A stretch of DNA of 64,000 bases from Aplectana chamaeleonis (Eukaryota; Nematoda; Chromadorea; Rhabditida; Cosmocercidae), in assembly GCA_029168955.1 (NCBI GenBank), contig JAPDOI010000064.1, positions 1,922,001-1,986,000 on the forward strand. The letters run 5' to 3'. Shown here one piece after another: positions 1-11,109 of the stretch (within the stretch, counting starts at the first letter, position 1; each line of letters begins with the position of its first letter). The position numbers were made by a program, and so were the translations under genes. The notes below the pieces were generated by a model that saw nothing but the letters and a program-made list of their open reading frames with translations, was not told the origin of the DNA and did no database searches.

Positions 1-504
1 CAGGAGATAGTAATGCGAGAATATTGGCTTGGGAGCTTTACAAATCGGAAGGAAGGGCAAGTGGGTTGCGATGATAAAGGGAGGAGAGGGTGGAAAAGGC
101 ACGTAAATGCCGTGGATGCCGATAGCAACCTTCTGACGATCTACCGCTGGCTTCTTTGTTTGCTTTTTTGATGCTGGGTACAACATTTTTATACCCTACC
201 CCCTGCTGTAAATGTCCGGCAAACTGTTCTGCTCAGGAGAGTCCATACGAACAGCAATCTTTCGGGTAGGCGTGAAGTCAGTCAACACCGATATAGTCTG
301 CCTCCAGGTAGTTGGCGCACGTAAAAACTTTCTTGAGCGAAAACTTCGCTAGGGCTCGCTAGTTATTACTACTTCTTGTACAACCTGCATTCCAAATTAC
401 TCTTCATAGATACATTCATCAACATTAAACTGTAAGAGGACGTGGTATAACTATAATGAAGTTCACCAAATTTGCTTATCTACAGGCGAGGCAGGAGCGA
501 TCGG
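1..504. other. Upstream stretch, no assigned gene
   Basis: Mostly unassigned sequence. The first ~70 bases are open in frame 3 (beginning G-D-S-N-A-R-I-L-A-W-E-L-Y) before a TGA, so a tail of an upstream exon of the Zwilch-like gene could lie here. I cannot find a convincing donor site or a phase match to the next exon. Nothing else recognised up to the MITE at 505. Confidence 0.3.
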
Positions 505-1475
505 TTAAAGGCAGTGTTCACGATGAGAAAAGTGTGGTTCAGTTTTCACTAGAAATAGGCAGTGGAGGGATCACTGTAACGTTGACGTCGAAAGAACGCA
601 TGAAAACGAGCCAGGAAGAGCCCCAAAAGAGCCCCAAGTTGGAAGCGGAAGGCAAACCCAAAAAGCGCAATGCCCGCCCTCCAACGTGAACAAATGAAAA
701 CTCGAGAACGTGAGATAGGCGATGGTTGCCGATCAAAAGCCCCGTTCTTCCCTTCTTTCTCAACTTCTCTCTTTACTCAGGTCAGCTCGTATATAGTCTA
801 CAGCAATGGAAGTAGGACCTGGTGAGGTTGCGGACTCATCCTAACATACGGTAGTTGGTTAGTGGTATTACTCATTTTTCCGAAATAGCTCTTATTGATC
901 GGTGAGTCTACGTTTTCACCGATATGACTACATCTGTGGAAGCAATGAAAACAGGTGAAAATGTGAGTGGTAACAAAATCTCACCGACCAATCTCACTTA
1001 TTTCGAAAAAATGAGTGACAACTCAATCAGACTACAGTGATGGAAATGAGCAGATCCGCGGCTTCCAAAGCTTCCTCAAGAAAAAACGTGGTAAATTGGC
1101 AACCGCGGGCTTTGGCTTGGCGGTTTAAATCTCAATGTCTGAGAATTAACCCGCCGCGCCAGCCGCGGTTCGCATTTAAACGTTTTTTCTTGAGGACACA
1201 GGCCACGGACCTCACTATATGTTAGGAAGAGTCCGCAACCTCACCAGGTTCTACTTTCATTGCTGTTGACTCTACATCGGCTGCAAAAGACGGAAGTTAC
1301 AAGCCTGGGACAACTCGTCCATCATGCTTCCCTAGCTCAGTTCTTCAGGGACAATAACTCCGTTCCCAGAAGGTTTTTTTACGATTTCAGAGACATCATT
1401 GGAATCAGCGTCGTACTGTTTACAAGATAAGCGAAAAACAGAAGAACGATTTTTATTGTGAACACTGCCTTTGAA
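505..1475 (+). mobile_element. TTAA-type MITE (family alpha), interrupted
   Basis: Terminal inverted repeats begin TTAAAGGCAGTGTTCACGAT and the right end is the complement, with TTGAA at the far edge. The body (540-790 and 1275-1440) matches, in reverse complement, the intact copy at 17871-18363. The extra ~480 bp at 793-1274 is therefore a later insertion. No transposase is encoded. Confidence 0.85.
793..1274. mobile_element. MITE nested in the alpha MITE
   Basis: Left end reads TAGTCTACAGCAATGG and continues into GGTGAGGTTGCGGACTC. The right end, reverse-complemented, gives the same series with few mismatches over about 50 bp. The copy of the host MITE at 17871-18363 lacks this block at the equivalent place (near 18068), which proves insertion. 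The exact duplicated target is unclear; TA is possible. Confidence 0.8.
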
Positions 1476-1765
1476 GATTATTAAGCATGACACTTATTGC
1501 AACACGACCGTCAACTTTTGGGGGTGTGCTGCTCTGGGATTCATGCATTTTTATCTCGAGCCAACCGCTTCTGTTTTCTCTGTAGCTGTCCAACATTTGG
1601 TGGATTGCATTTAACATATCAAGACTTGTCCAGGTATCCATCCCACGTGTAAGATGAAATATGAGAAGAAAATGTCATAATAATGACATTTTCATAATAA
1701 TGACCTATACTACTAGCGATTATTTATAAAATTTCATGACTGTTGTTGAATCTTATGCATTCAAG

Positions 1766-1920
1766 TTGATGGCTGGTGTTTTGGATTCTCAATTCCATAT
1801 GAGGTGGCCGCACGGGGACAAAGAGTCGGACGATGCCGTGCTCAACGACGTCAGGATTTTGATAACGCAATGCCAGGATACTGCGAGCAACGACCATAAG
1901 GCAACGATTCACGGATTGAG
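1766..1920 (+). CDS. zwl-1: Zwilch-like gene, exon a (5' edge uncertain)
   Basis: Zwilch is a subunit of the Rod-Zw10-Zwilch complex, which brings dynein and checkpoint proteins to unattached kinetochores. This exon is open from about 1730. TTCAAG at 1760-1765 could be the 3' splice site, but the start is not certain. It encodes an acidic stretch with K-E-S-D-D-A-V-L-N-D-V-R and ends A-T-I-H-G-L, with two bases (AG) left over at a GT donor at 1921. The next exon supplies the third base. Placement in the gene rests on this phase match and on the exons that follow. Earlier exons should lie upstream of the window, or within the first 500 bases. No start codon is assigned because ATG1736 would lie mid-protein. 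Confidence 0.55.
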
Positions 1921-1976
1921 GTGCTCTGAATTCTCAGAAAACTAAAACAGTATATTATAGAAGTTTGATTTTTCAG

Positions 1977-2097
1977 AGAACTAGACTTTACGGAACATTT
2001 GTGGGATATAATACGCAAGTGTAGTGAGTTCAAAACGCTGGTTGATGCACTTAGCATCGTATTTGATGCTGTGAAACAATGTCGCATCAACGCATTC
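1977..2097 (+). CDS. zwl-1: Zwilch-like gene, exon b
   Basis: A strong TTTTTCAG acceptor ends at 1976 after a 56-nt intron. The exon reads E-L-D-F-T-E-H-L-W-D-I-I-R-K-C-S-E-F, then a helical stretch ending C-R-I-N-A-F, and stops in phase 0 at a GTAGGG donor (2098). A D-F-T-x-x-L-W-x-x-L/I segment followed by a helix fits what I recall of the middle of Zwilch proteins. The next exon continues in frame after a 58-nt intron. No frameshift or stop is seen. Confidence 0.7.
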
Positions 2098-2155
2098 GTA
2101 GGGCCTCTGTATCACCTGGTTTTTTTTGTATTGAAGATTTGAAGTCTCATTGTAG

Positions 2156-2289
2156 GTACACGAAGACAACAAATCAACCATTGCTTTTCTTATCCGCCAT
2201 ATCCAATCTCAGGATCTTCTGTTTCCTAAACTGGAAGCCAACACTCCTATTCAGATCTTACTGGAGATTGGATATGAGCGATTCAAAAG
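2156..2289 (+). CDS. zwl-1: Zwilch-like gene, exon c
   Basis: The acceptor is CATTGTAG (ends 2155). The 44 codons start V-H-E-D-N-K-S-T and end with P-I-Q-I-L-L-E-I-G-Y-E-R-F-K. The motif T-P-I/V-Q-x-L-L-E-I-G followed by a basic helix is the part I most firmly associate with vertebrate Zwilch. The exon ends in phase 2 (AG) at the donor GTAAAC. The only close alternative acceptor (CCGAG at 2316) would give a 27-nt intron. The exon that fits by phase and sequence is 16.7 kb away at 18965. Confidence 0.75.
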
Positions 2290-3441
2290 GTAAACAGACT
2301 TTTCTCCTCTTCCGAGTCTTGTGGCCGACTGGATACAATATACGCTACCGATGAGTGGCAAGAGGCCTCCGAGGAAGCGGCCTGTTACGCCCTTTCATTC
2401 CGTGATGGTTTTAGCGAAGTTTCTGAACCGCAGAAATTTTACCTCCGAAGGTGCAAAGGGTGAATTTCCACGGATTTCCTTCGGAAAAATGAAGGATAAG
2501 TTCGTCTCATTTTTTTTGCTCTCGCTAAGTCCGGGAATTCCCGATTTAAATGTAGCGAGAAATTTGGTATTCGGCTACAGCCTGTGTTCAACGGTAATCT
2601 CGACCTGGTCGTGTAGGATGACCCCTAAGTCGCGCTCTGCAAATCCTTGCCAAGGATAATTTTGGTCGCGGGTAAAAATTTGCCGTGGGTCAAAAAGAAG
2701 GGAAGACCATACGCTCGGTAGCGGCTGGTATCGCCTTGAGGCCTCTTTTAGAGTGCGATGGCAGTGCGACGCGATCGAATAGAAAGCTCTTGTATCCATC
2801 TGGTAGCGTTACTCACGCTAAGACACGCATCGCACAGTGACGCGATGGTCGCATCGCCGTGCACACGATTACGTCGCAATGCGATCGCATCTGAAAGGAG
2901 TCTTATGGTACGGATTAGGACATGATGGTGGCGAAAATATCACACCTTTCTCTCCAATTGAGGCGAGGAATTTAGTAGTTCATACACTCAGGTAAGCCAT
3001 CGCTCCGAGCGGGACCGGAGAGCGACTCGAGCGGCGCTGTCTCTCCGCTCCGAGCGAAAATTATCTATCTACACGGGCCGCAGCAGCCGCTCTCCGGGCG
3101 ACAGCAGCACCGCTCGGAGCGATCTTCGGTCCCAACTGGCACTGCGGTGGCCCTTCGGGCGAACGAGCGTAGCTTCACCGATGACTTCCCTTCGTTTGTT
3201 AACTCGTTTCTGCTTCTCTGACTCACTCTCTTTCTTCTTTCCTCTTCTTCCCTCTTCTCCGAGTCCTCCTTTTATTCCTCTTTGCTTCCTCATCCCCTCC
3301 CCCCTTCTTCATTCAGTCTCGAGAGACAAATTTTTTCCTATCTAACGTTGCCTTCCATTTGGTCAAAAGCCTGCTTGCTTGCGAATTATATGCTATAATT
3401 CAGTGCTAATCTTCAGTACTGTGTATCTTTGAGTGCTTCTA
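2290..3441. other. Start of the 16.7-kb Zwilch intron
   Basis: Non-coding as far as I can read. 2340-2600 is rich in purine/CCTCCGAGG-like short runs and may be an old repeat. 2740-2900 contains many short GCGATCGCAT/GCGACG palindromes. 3000-3130 has CTCCGAGCG/CGCTCGGAGCG inverted pairs that look like a small degraded palindrome. No open frame has coding character. Confidence 0.4.
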
Positions 3442-5412
3442 TTGGGTTGGAGAATAAGTTCGTTCGGTTTTTCAAGAGCTTTTTCAAATTATTTTTCGGT
3501 TGTTTAGCAAAGTGTTCGTAATCGTTGGAAGATGTTTTCTTCAGCTCTTCAGAACTGTAATATTTGTTTTTTGTATGAGTCATTTTTTCCTATTTTTAAA
3601 GCTTGGAAAAATAAGCATTTTCAACACCTAATTTTCGTTGTGACCAAATAAACCAAAATTGGCTGCGAAGTTCAAAAACGGCAACAGTTTAAAAACCTCA
3701 AAGACACGTTCCGCACAGGGATGTGCGTAATACAAATTTTGTAATTCGTTAGTCGTTAGTCGTTCAACCGACCAAAACCCTCGTTAGTCGTTAATCGTTA
3801 GACGTTAAAAATCTAGGCTTTGAAAATAGGTACAGTTCAGGCAGAAAAAAAGCCACTATGATTAGAAAAAGAAGGAAGGCATGAAGAGTTGTATGTTTTC
3901 CAAAACATGCATCGTTAGAGAGCCTAGTTCAAACTGCAAACCTACATATACGTAATTACAATTATGAATAAAAGCCTTATACTCAAAAGTGTTTGTTTGT
4001 CGATTTTTGCTCTTTTTTCGGCGGGAAAATAAGCAATATGGGAAACCGAGGAAATCTTGCACTCTTCGCTTTTTTTCTGTGCAAACTTTAACGTTCTACG
4101 CTATATGATGTTGTATGAGCTCTACCCCATGGTGACATACGGAAAAGTGCACCCACTCGGACTAAATATTCTTCTTCCAGCGTCGCGAAATGAGCGCGCG
4201 CGGCATTTCGAGCTTGTTCCCATAATGGGGAAAAGACCGGAAAAAATTAGCACACAAGTGGGATTCACACCCATCACTTTAGAAAAATGTCATATCTTGA
4301 ATTTATGAATGAAAATCGGAGGACGGAGCAGACCTTTACAATTCAGTCATCGGGTACAGTTCCCGTTGCGCAGTTGTGGCCTGCACGCACCGCTCTATAC
4401 ATATTATCATTTCTGATAGTACCCTCTTTAACAGTCTCCGCTGGAGCCGGTCAGTGTCGGAACTGTTTCAGAAAGTCTACCATGAAGTCACGCGATCGAC
4501 ACGAAGTTGCATAAATGCTGCGCCTTACCTTGCGCGACGTTTGGTTGGGGGTCATAATGTGGGGGTTCCAGAACTGCGAAGCAGTATGATCAGAAATAAT
4601 GGATACTGAAGGCTATGGTTATTTTGTACTCTCAACATGGAACTATGTATCAATTCCGATGTAATCCTTGGGTTGGAGCGCGATGTGAATGACTATTGAA
4701 TTTCTAACGGAACTGGGATTGCTAACGAAAACATTTTTCATTTCGTTAGTCGTTAGTCGTTAGACGTAACACCCAAAAAGCCCGTTAATCGTTAAATTCG
4801 TTAGTCGTTAGTCGTTATTACGCACATCCCTGGTTCCGCAGCGGTCCACTTGCAGAATTCGATAAGCGCCTTATAAGGAAGATGGTCGCCAAACAAGTCG
4901 TGAATTGGCCAAAAAAATGAGCTGCGGTCTCAAGACGATCCTCAATCATCTTCACGGAATAGGAGTTGCCGAAAAACTCGGAGCCTGGGTGCCTCACAAG
5001 CTTATCGAAGTCAACGAAGAAAATCGTCTTAAAATGCTCAACACCTCGCGCGCCATCGAGTAACACGCAGTCATAAACGGCGCTTTTTGTACCGAATCGT
5101 CACGGGAGATGAGAAATGCTGCTTGTACGTTATTATGGAGCAAAGAAAGAAGTGGGAGGCCCCAGGTATTTTTGTGAGCGATAAAAAGCGAACAAAAGTA
5201 GGTGTCGAAAATGCTGATTTTCGCTCTCTGGGTGTTCCACTTCCAACCCTGGAAATATGGAAAAAATAGCACCATACGAAAAAAAAACAGATAGAACAGT
5301 TTCGTTGAGCAGAAAACTTTTTCCAGTGAATGCAAACACTTTGCTAAATAATGAACAAATTATTCAAATAAAGCTCTTTGAAAAAACCGAACGACCTTAT
5401 TCCTCAACCCAA
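3442..5412 (+). mobile_element. Degraded mariner element
   Basis: The termini TTGGGTTGGAGAATAAG and, at the right end, the complement CTTATTCCTCAACCCAA are flanked by TA (3440-3441 and 5413-5414), as expected for mariner insertion. The subterminal C-G-T-T-C-G-G-T-T-T-T-T block is also inverted. The body at 4833-5180 carries mariner transposase relics on the + strand: L-G-A-W-V-P-H-like codons near 4980, then a segment near 5065-5160 resembling F-L-Y-R-I-V-T-G-D-E-K followed by M-E-Q-R-K-K-W-E-A-P-G. Stops and frameshifts break it. It is split by the hAT element at 3716-4832. Confidence 0.9.
3716..4832. mobile_element. Non-autonomous hAT element in the mariner
   Basis: The ends are CAGGGATGTGCGTAAT and the complement ATTACGCACATCCCTG. 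Both flanks carry the same 8 bp, GTTCCGCA (3708-3715, 4833-4840), the size hAT transposases duplicate. Subterminal regions hold runs of CGTTAGTCGTTA at both ends (3750-3815, 4740-4815), likely transposase-binding repeats. Removing the element restores continuous mariner sequence. No transposase is recognisable inside. Confidence 0.92.
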
Positions 5413-5954
5413 TATTTACTTTGAGGTAAACCACCAAACCTGCCATAGTTGACAGAATATCTGAGCCACCTTACAAGTAGATGATAGCGTTTGCGAAAAT
5501 TTTCAACAGAGCGTAATTAATCAATTTCAGCTGTTTTTGTGATTTAACAGCTTCAGTCTTCTCTGACTTACCCGAGAGCTTTAGGCCTCGAAGCTCCAAA
5601 GTTAAGTTTTATGGCCAAGTCCTTAATCAGTAGTATTTTTCGACAATTATCAAACGTTTTTTTTATGCAAATTCGATTCTAGCTTTTTTCATCGATTTTC
5701 AGAATAGCGATCAGTAATTGACCAAAAAAATGCTATCGATTAGGAACTTAGCCGTTATAACGTCGGCATGGACCCTAGTGATACTTCGCGTTCCCTATTT
5801 TTCCATTTTCGATATTCTTTTGATAGTGGTCACTTAGAAGGAGCAGATTCAGCTTGTTTTGCATTAATAAGAAAACGAAAAAAAAAATTTCCGAGCGAAA
5901 ACTAGCAAGCGTTTTACGACGAACGACGGATACTTTCTAACTTGCCTCAGGAAC
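5413..5954. other. Intron sequence between mariner and LINE
   Basis: No gene seen. At about 5760-5810, a block reading GTGATACTTCGCGTTCCCT resembles one end of the palindromic family found at 22861 and 39039, so this may be a solo end. The remainder is A/T-rich and unassigned. Confidence 0.4.
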
Positions 5955-5959
5955 ATCGG

Positions 5960-8829
5960 CTATAACTGTCTCATTGAGTTCACCAAGTCTTTTTTTAAAA
6001 ATGGTAGTATTTTCGATGTGAAGACTTCAATTGGCAGATGCCCCATCCAACGCGCCCATCGATTTAAAAAGTTGTGGAACATAAGATTGCGTCTTTTGTT
6101 TCCCAACATGTCATAGTGGACGACAAACCTGGATGACCTGGAGCTCGATGGCCTGAATATCCAGTACTTTCCTGCCCGCAGCTTGACTTGCCTTTTGAGA
6201 ATACGAAAGCATAATATTATCTCGGAAAATACCCGTCTTTTTTGTAGGGAGGTGAGGGAAAAATGACTCAACCGTTCGCTATAACTAGGCAAGGTGCTGC
6301 GTTCGGAGCTAACGCATTTTAACCACAAAACTCGGGTGAAGAGATGCTGAACCTTCTCAATTTTGGCAATATCCTTTAGGAACGGGCTCCACAGTTGTGA
6401 ACAATAATCAAGGTGAGGTATTACTAGGATTTGTAAAGACGTGTCCAAATCCGGAAAATCTGAGCACTTTATATTCCTGAGCATCATAAACAGCGTGGCA
6501 TATGCCTTTTTAACTATTTTGTCAATGTGAGAGGAAAAGTCAAGGTTTGAGTTGATATTAACTCCGAGGTCTTTGATAGATTCGCAGGCAGAAAATGTGA
6601 CACCGTTAACTTGAAATTCAGGAGACTCGAGGTCGCCAAAATGCATAGCGGAACATTTTTCAATATTGAGCGGTATATCCCAGCTAGCAGCCCACTCGAC
6701 CATAATTTCAATTGACGCTCTGAGCGCAGAAAGTACTTCCCCCTATTATCTCGCCCATAAGAACCATAGATTTTGATATCATCGGCATAGACTTGAACTC
6801 TAATATTCTGATGAACTTTCAAACCCTGAGGGAGTTCAATCGTATAAATTAGGAACAAAAGAGGAGATAATACTCCTCCTGGGGGTACTCCGCTGGTACA
6901 GGAGTACCTCGAGGAGAAGCTACGACCTACCTTGACAATCATATGCCTATCAACTAAATACGAATTCAACCACTCAAGAAGACTGCCTCGAAATCCGAGA
7001 AACTCTAGTTTTGCTAGAAGTTTGCTATGACAGACCTTATCAAATGCTTTCGAAAAATCAAAGAAAATTATGTCAACAGAGTCACCAGTATTCACCGACC
7101 GAGTCCAATCATAAAAGGCATCGAGTAAATTCGTAGAGGTTGAAGCACCGGGTAAGAATCTGTGTTGCTCAGGAGGAATCAGTGAAGCCTGATTAAGACA
7201 GGAGAGCATAGTTCTACTAATAATTTTCTCCATTACTTTGATAGGTGTAGGAGTGAGACTGATGGGTCAGAAAATTACTCAAATCTTTCGCTCCAGGAAT
7301 CTTAGGAATGGTTGTAACTATTGCCTGCTTCCCAAAAGTGTGGAACTTCTCCAAGCATCAGTGAAAGATTAAACAGATGTGCAAGGGGCGTGGACAACGA
7401 TTTATGACACTTTTTATACACAATTGGAGGGATACCATCAAAAGGCTCGGTCATGGAGGGCTTGAGAGCTTTCAATATAGTGGAAATTTCATGTGGATGA
7501 AAGTAGATATCAACGTTGAACGGTCGCGCATAGTTACCAGTCATTTGCGGCACGTCGGTAGCACCATGCGAAGAAAAACACTGGCGAAGTAGCTCCTAGA
7601 GCATCTGCTTTCTCCTGATCTGTGGAATATGTAAGATCACTGTGAACAAGCAACGGTGGCAAAGAAGTTTTGGACCTACCGATATACCGCAAGTACTGAT
7701 AAAGATGTTTCATGTGCTGTACGGAGGCGAGTCTCTTTTCATAGTTCGCAAGAAACTTTTTCAAGCGACGGTTGAGATCATCACACACATTCTTATAAAG
7801 AGGCTGACATACCGTCTCACTTAGACAACGAAACAAGCGCTCCTTTTGTTCAAAAAGGTTTACTATATGGGAAGGGTAAGCTAAACCTGGAGATTTTGGA
7901 AACTTCATAGGAACAAAGACTGCCAAAGCACTATAAATTACGTGGCAAAAACGTTCGTAAGCCTCGGCTACGCAGGAGTACTGATCAAAAACTTGAAACC
8001 AATTCACGTTAGAAAGGTAGTTGGCAAGCGCATAAAAAGTCTGTATGCAAAAAATCAGGAAGGGGAATTTGATAGGGGTCGCGAGTTGCTTCCAGCATTT
8101 GGAAGGAAATAGTGGCGTGATCAGACGAGGCAAGAGGTGGGAATAAACCGATATTGGAAATGTTAGGCTGAGAAGATAACACTAGGTCAAGCACATTATT
8201 ACCGTGAGTGGGTTATGACACATATTGCTTGAATCCACCTTCCTCGAAGAAGTCTAGAAAAGGTTTGATGCAGCGTTAAGGGCGCAGTTGTTGACCCAAT
8301 CAATTAGTAAATTAAAATCGCCCACAAGCACAGTGCTAGCGCGAAAAGAGGAGAGGTCTCGAAGAACTTCAATGAGCGCTTTCGTCATCGGACTTCGTAG
8401 AGCTTGGAGGACGATAAGCAATAATAAGACGAGTATGGGACCTAGTCGCAGGAAAAAAATTCAATGGAGAGGACATCAGCCTTCAGGGACGCGCTGAATT
8501 CAACAGAATTCACGGTGAGGTTGCATTTCACCAGGCAGCATACTCCCCACCAACGCGCGTAGAACGGTCATAGCGATACACCCAGTATGGAAGGCTCCCT
8601 ACCAATTCCGAATCAAGAATATTCTCTGTAAGCCATGTTTCAGTGATAAAAAGAAAATCAGGATTTTTTGTGTCAAAAAGTGGTGTAAATAGTGAATTTT
8701 GTTTTTTAAACTACGCGCATTCATGAGACTGCAGATCAGAGCGGGCTTACCATGCGAGCCTAGAGGTTTCCCGAGCCCTTGCGTGGAATCTTTGAAACCT
8801 GGGTGAGTTTTCCTGCGTACACCACCCAC
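5960..8829 (-). pseudogene. LINE ORF2 (endonuclease/reverse transcriptase), broken
   Basis: Read on the minus strand across at least four frames. 8829-8599 has the start of an APE-type endonuclease (S-L-M-N-A-R-S-L-K-N-K). 8133-7534 covers the endonuclease/RT linker, with the basic stretch D-D-L-N-R-R-L-K-K-F-L. 7553-7302 has the pre-RT region. 7233-6514 has the RT core: F-D-F-S-K-A-F-D, G-V-P-P-G-G-V-L-S-P-L-L-F and the catalytic Y-A-D-D. 6703-5960 continues with H-L-D-Y-C-S-Q-L-W-S-P-F and the C-terminal domain ending N-S-M-R-Q-L-stop. The frame changes mean it cannot make a full protein, so this copy is dead although ORF1 is intact. Confidence 0.85.
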
Positions 8830-9437
8830 TCCCGCGTCAGCTTCCCCTTGTTCAGCTCCTTTGCCTGCTGACGTAGCTCATAGTCCTGATCTCTCTCCTC
8901 CTTCGTCATACTTCGCCGTATGTAGACATTGGGGAAATCAGAACCACGCAGCAAACGAGCTTGAGCGAGAGCCCGGCGCCAGTGGGACGTGGTCGGGAGG
9001 ACAACCTTCACAAGCCGTGGACGTAAAGGATCAGGTTTCCCCATCCTGTAAATTTCCGATGGTCGACACTCGACATTCAGAATCCCCAGGATTTTGTCCA
9101 CCTTCTCCTCCACGTCCTTTTGGCGGTCAGGTGCAGGAACATCTTGTGCAGCCTCGTCTAGGCCACTTATGACAATGCTATGGGCCCTCTTCTCGCTCTC
9201 GATGGCTTCAGAAAAATCCGCAGGGATTTTCGCCGCGAGTGCATTGAGAATGAGGCCGACCAAAGGATTGGTATTCACTTCCAACGCTTTTTTCACGAGG
9301 TCCATTGCTGACAGCCCGGAGATATCAGGAAAATCGTCCTGGCTGACAGCTCCAGCCCCAGCGGTCTGAGAATTCGAAGCCTGAGAAGAAAGCCCGGAAG
9401 TGCTCCTGGTGACGCGCCGTTGTTGAGTCATTTGCAC
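8760..9437 (-). CDS. LINE ORF1 protein
   Basis: A 225-residue open frame starting M-Q-M-T-Q-Q-R-R-V. The N-terminal ~45 residues are Ser/Thr/Gln-rich and likely disordered. Residues ~45-80 contain D-L-V-K-K-A-L-E-V-N and the alanine-rich L-N-A-L-A-A-K-I helix. Residues ~88-190 contain S-I-V-I-S-G-L-D-E, the Y-R-M-G-K-P-D pattern, R-P-R-L-V-K-V-V-L-P and F-P-N-V-Y-I-R-R-S-M-T-K-E-E-R. This I-V-I-S-G-L ... R-L-G-K ... R-P-R-x-L-K-V motif order is familiar from nematode and other CR1-like ORF1 proteins, thought to bind the element RNA. It is uninterrupted, unlike ORF2. Its end overlaps the first readable part of ORF2 in another frame. Confidence 0.8.
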   Translation of the reverse strand: MQMTQQRRVTRSTSGLSSQASNSQTAGAGAVSQDDFPDISGLSAMDLVKKALEVNTNPLVGLILNALAAKIPADFSEAIESEKRAHSIVISGLDEAAQDVPAPDRQKDVEEKVDKILGILNVECRPSEIYRMGKPDPLRPRLVKVVLPTTSHWRRALAQARLLRGSDFPNVYIRRSMTKEERDQDYELRQQAKELNKGKLTREWVVYAGKLTQVSKIPRKGSGNL

Positions 9438-10100
9438 GATTTTGATCTTTGATCTACCTCAGATTATTGGAAAAAGTTCTGAGTCTGATTAGCAAAAACG
9501 GACAGAAGAATGGTTTATCGTAGAGTCAAACGAGAGCTTTAGACTTTAAAGATGGACGAGCAAAAGTTAATAAACTGCGAAAAAGAAAATGAGTCGATTA
9601 ATGTTCAAAATATGATGTAAAGAGCGAAAAATAACAGAGCGCTAATGAAACAACCGCTCGCCGCCAGGTGCAAGTATGAATGCCGTTGTCCAAAACTGTT
9701 TTCCGATACCGCGCCTTCGACCGAAATTGGACAACGGCAATTTTCTTCTCAAAAAAGCAGTTTTAACATCCTAAAGGTAAAATTCCCATCTTTGACCTAC
9801 CTTCTACTCACTACCACGATTTCGCTTGAAAACTCCCCAATCAGAGCATTCCGGAGCAGGGGTTGTACTTACCACTGCGGCGCCGAAAAATATCGCGCTC
9901 CAACGCCAAGACGCATCTGCCACCTGCGGTGGTTTTGCGGGCACTATCGCGCAGTACAGTGTCCGCAGAACCAGCCTCAGTGACCCCCTCTCCCGCCCGC
10001 GCTCACACCGTTTCTGGTAGTTGGAAATTAAACGTTTTTCAACCTGTGAAGGCTTACGCACCCACAAAAAGGGTTCCACCCACCCGGAGGTCTTGATGCA

Positions 10101-11109
10101 AACCTAGTTGGAGGTTTCTTATCCGAGAAAATGTAGACTTCTGCCGTTGTCTGCTATTTGATAGTGCTATCATTCATTGTTCTTACAGAAACTTCATCAA
10201 AATGCTTAGAAATTTGATATTGTATAATTCATTATTCACGCGTATCCCGAGTGGCCCCATCTAACTAGGTTTGCACTCAGATGTTGTTACGCCCTATGAT
10301 TAGTGAGCTGTTATAGAGAGTCTAAAACGTCCCCGAATAGTGCTCTGCATATGCCAGAGTTTTGCTAATTCCGAGTTTGGACTCCATCAAAAGTGAGGAA
10401 ATGTTCTAAATCCTCACCGTAATTTCCTCCACTACAAAAGATTCCTATGAGCTGAAGCGCGCCTATTGCGTCATTTTTAAATCGTCCCTGACTTTTTGTT
10501 AGCTTACTTCACGATCAAGATTAGGACAAAACCTAATGCGAGCAAGGAACCAGTATCCAGCGTTTTTTGAATTCTGCTTCGATTGGCCCACATATTTCTT
10601 CGTTGTTATGCGATCATGAGATTGTGAGGCGATCTAAGACACAATTTTCATTACTTCTTTCTCAATACAGATGTTGTTGCTTAAGGGCAAGTCAAAACTA
10701 CACTCAGTCGGATAGGAAGTGCAGTAACTATTTTTTGTGGAAATCCAGGTTGAAATATTTTTTTTTAATTTTTGACCACAAAAACTGCTAAACTTTCTCC
10801 AGGACCTGAGCGGGACGTAAAAGGGAGGTAAGCCTCGGTGAAATATAACCAGTGATAAGGAGGTTTCGACGAAAAAGCCACTGCTCCGCGCTGCGACAAC
10901 CGAAAACATGAGTTCACTTGGAATGAAACAAAGTCTAGTTATGTAAAGCAACGGGAGCCAGCTTTCACTAGCTAGTCTTTGGAGCGAAAATGTTTTTTAA
11001 TATTCAGGGTGGCTGATAGTAAGTATGAAGATGATTATCGTGCCTGAAAACATACATCTATCGAATCTCCCGATTAATATAACAAGTAACATATTGTAAA
11101 TGGGGTACG
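10101..11109. other. Unassigned intron sequence
   Basis: No gene or clear repeat recognised. Open frames here are short, lack protein-like composition and are not preceded by convincing splice sites. Confidence 0.4.

Larger units (their letters stand above)
5955..10100 (-). mobile_element. Nearly full-length CR1-like LINE
   Basis: On the minus strand, in order: a GC-rich leader (about 10100-9440) that may be the 5' untranslated region, an intact ORF1 (9437-8760), and a broken ORF2 with endonuclease, reverse transcriptase and C-terminal parts down to 5960. It lacks long terminal repeats, and I see no RNase H domain, as in CR1-type elements. The 5' limit is approximate and no target duplication was found. 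It lies inside the large Zwilch intron, antisense to the gene. Confidence 0.85.

Noticed and set aside
2321..2659. Continuation of Zwilch directly after exon c (V-A-D-W-I-Q-Y-T-L-P)
   Set aside because: It would need a 27-nt intron with a weak acceptor, and the frame then turns basic and low in family likeness; exon d at 18965 fits better.
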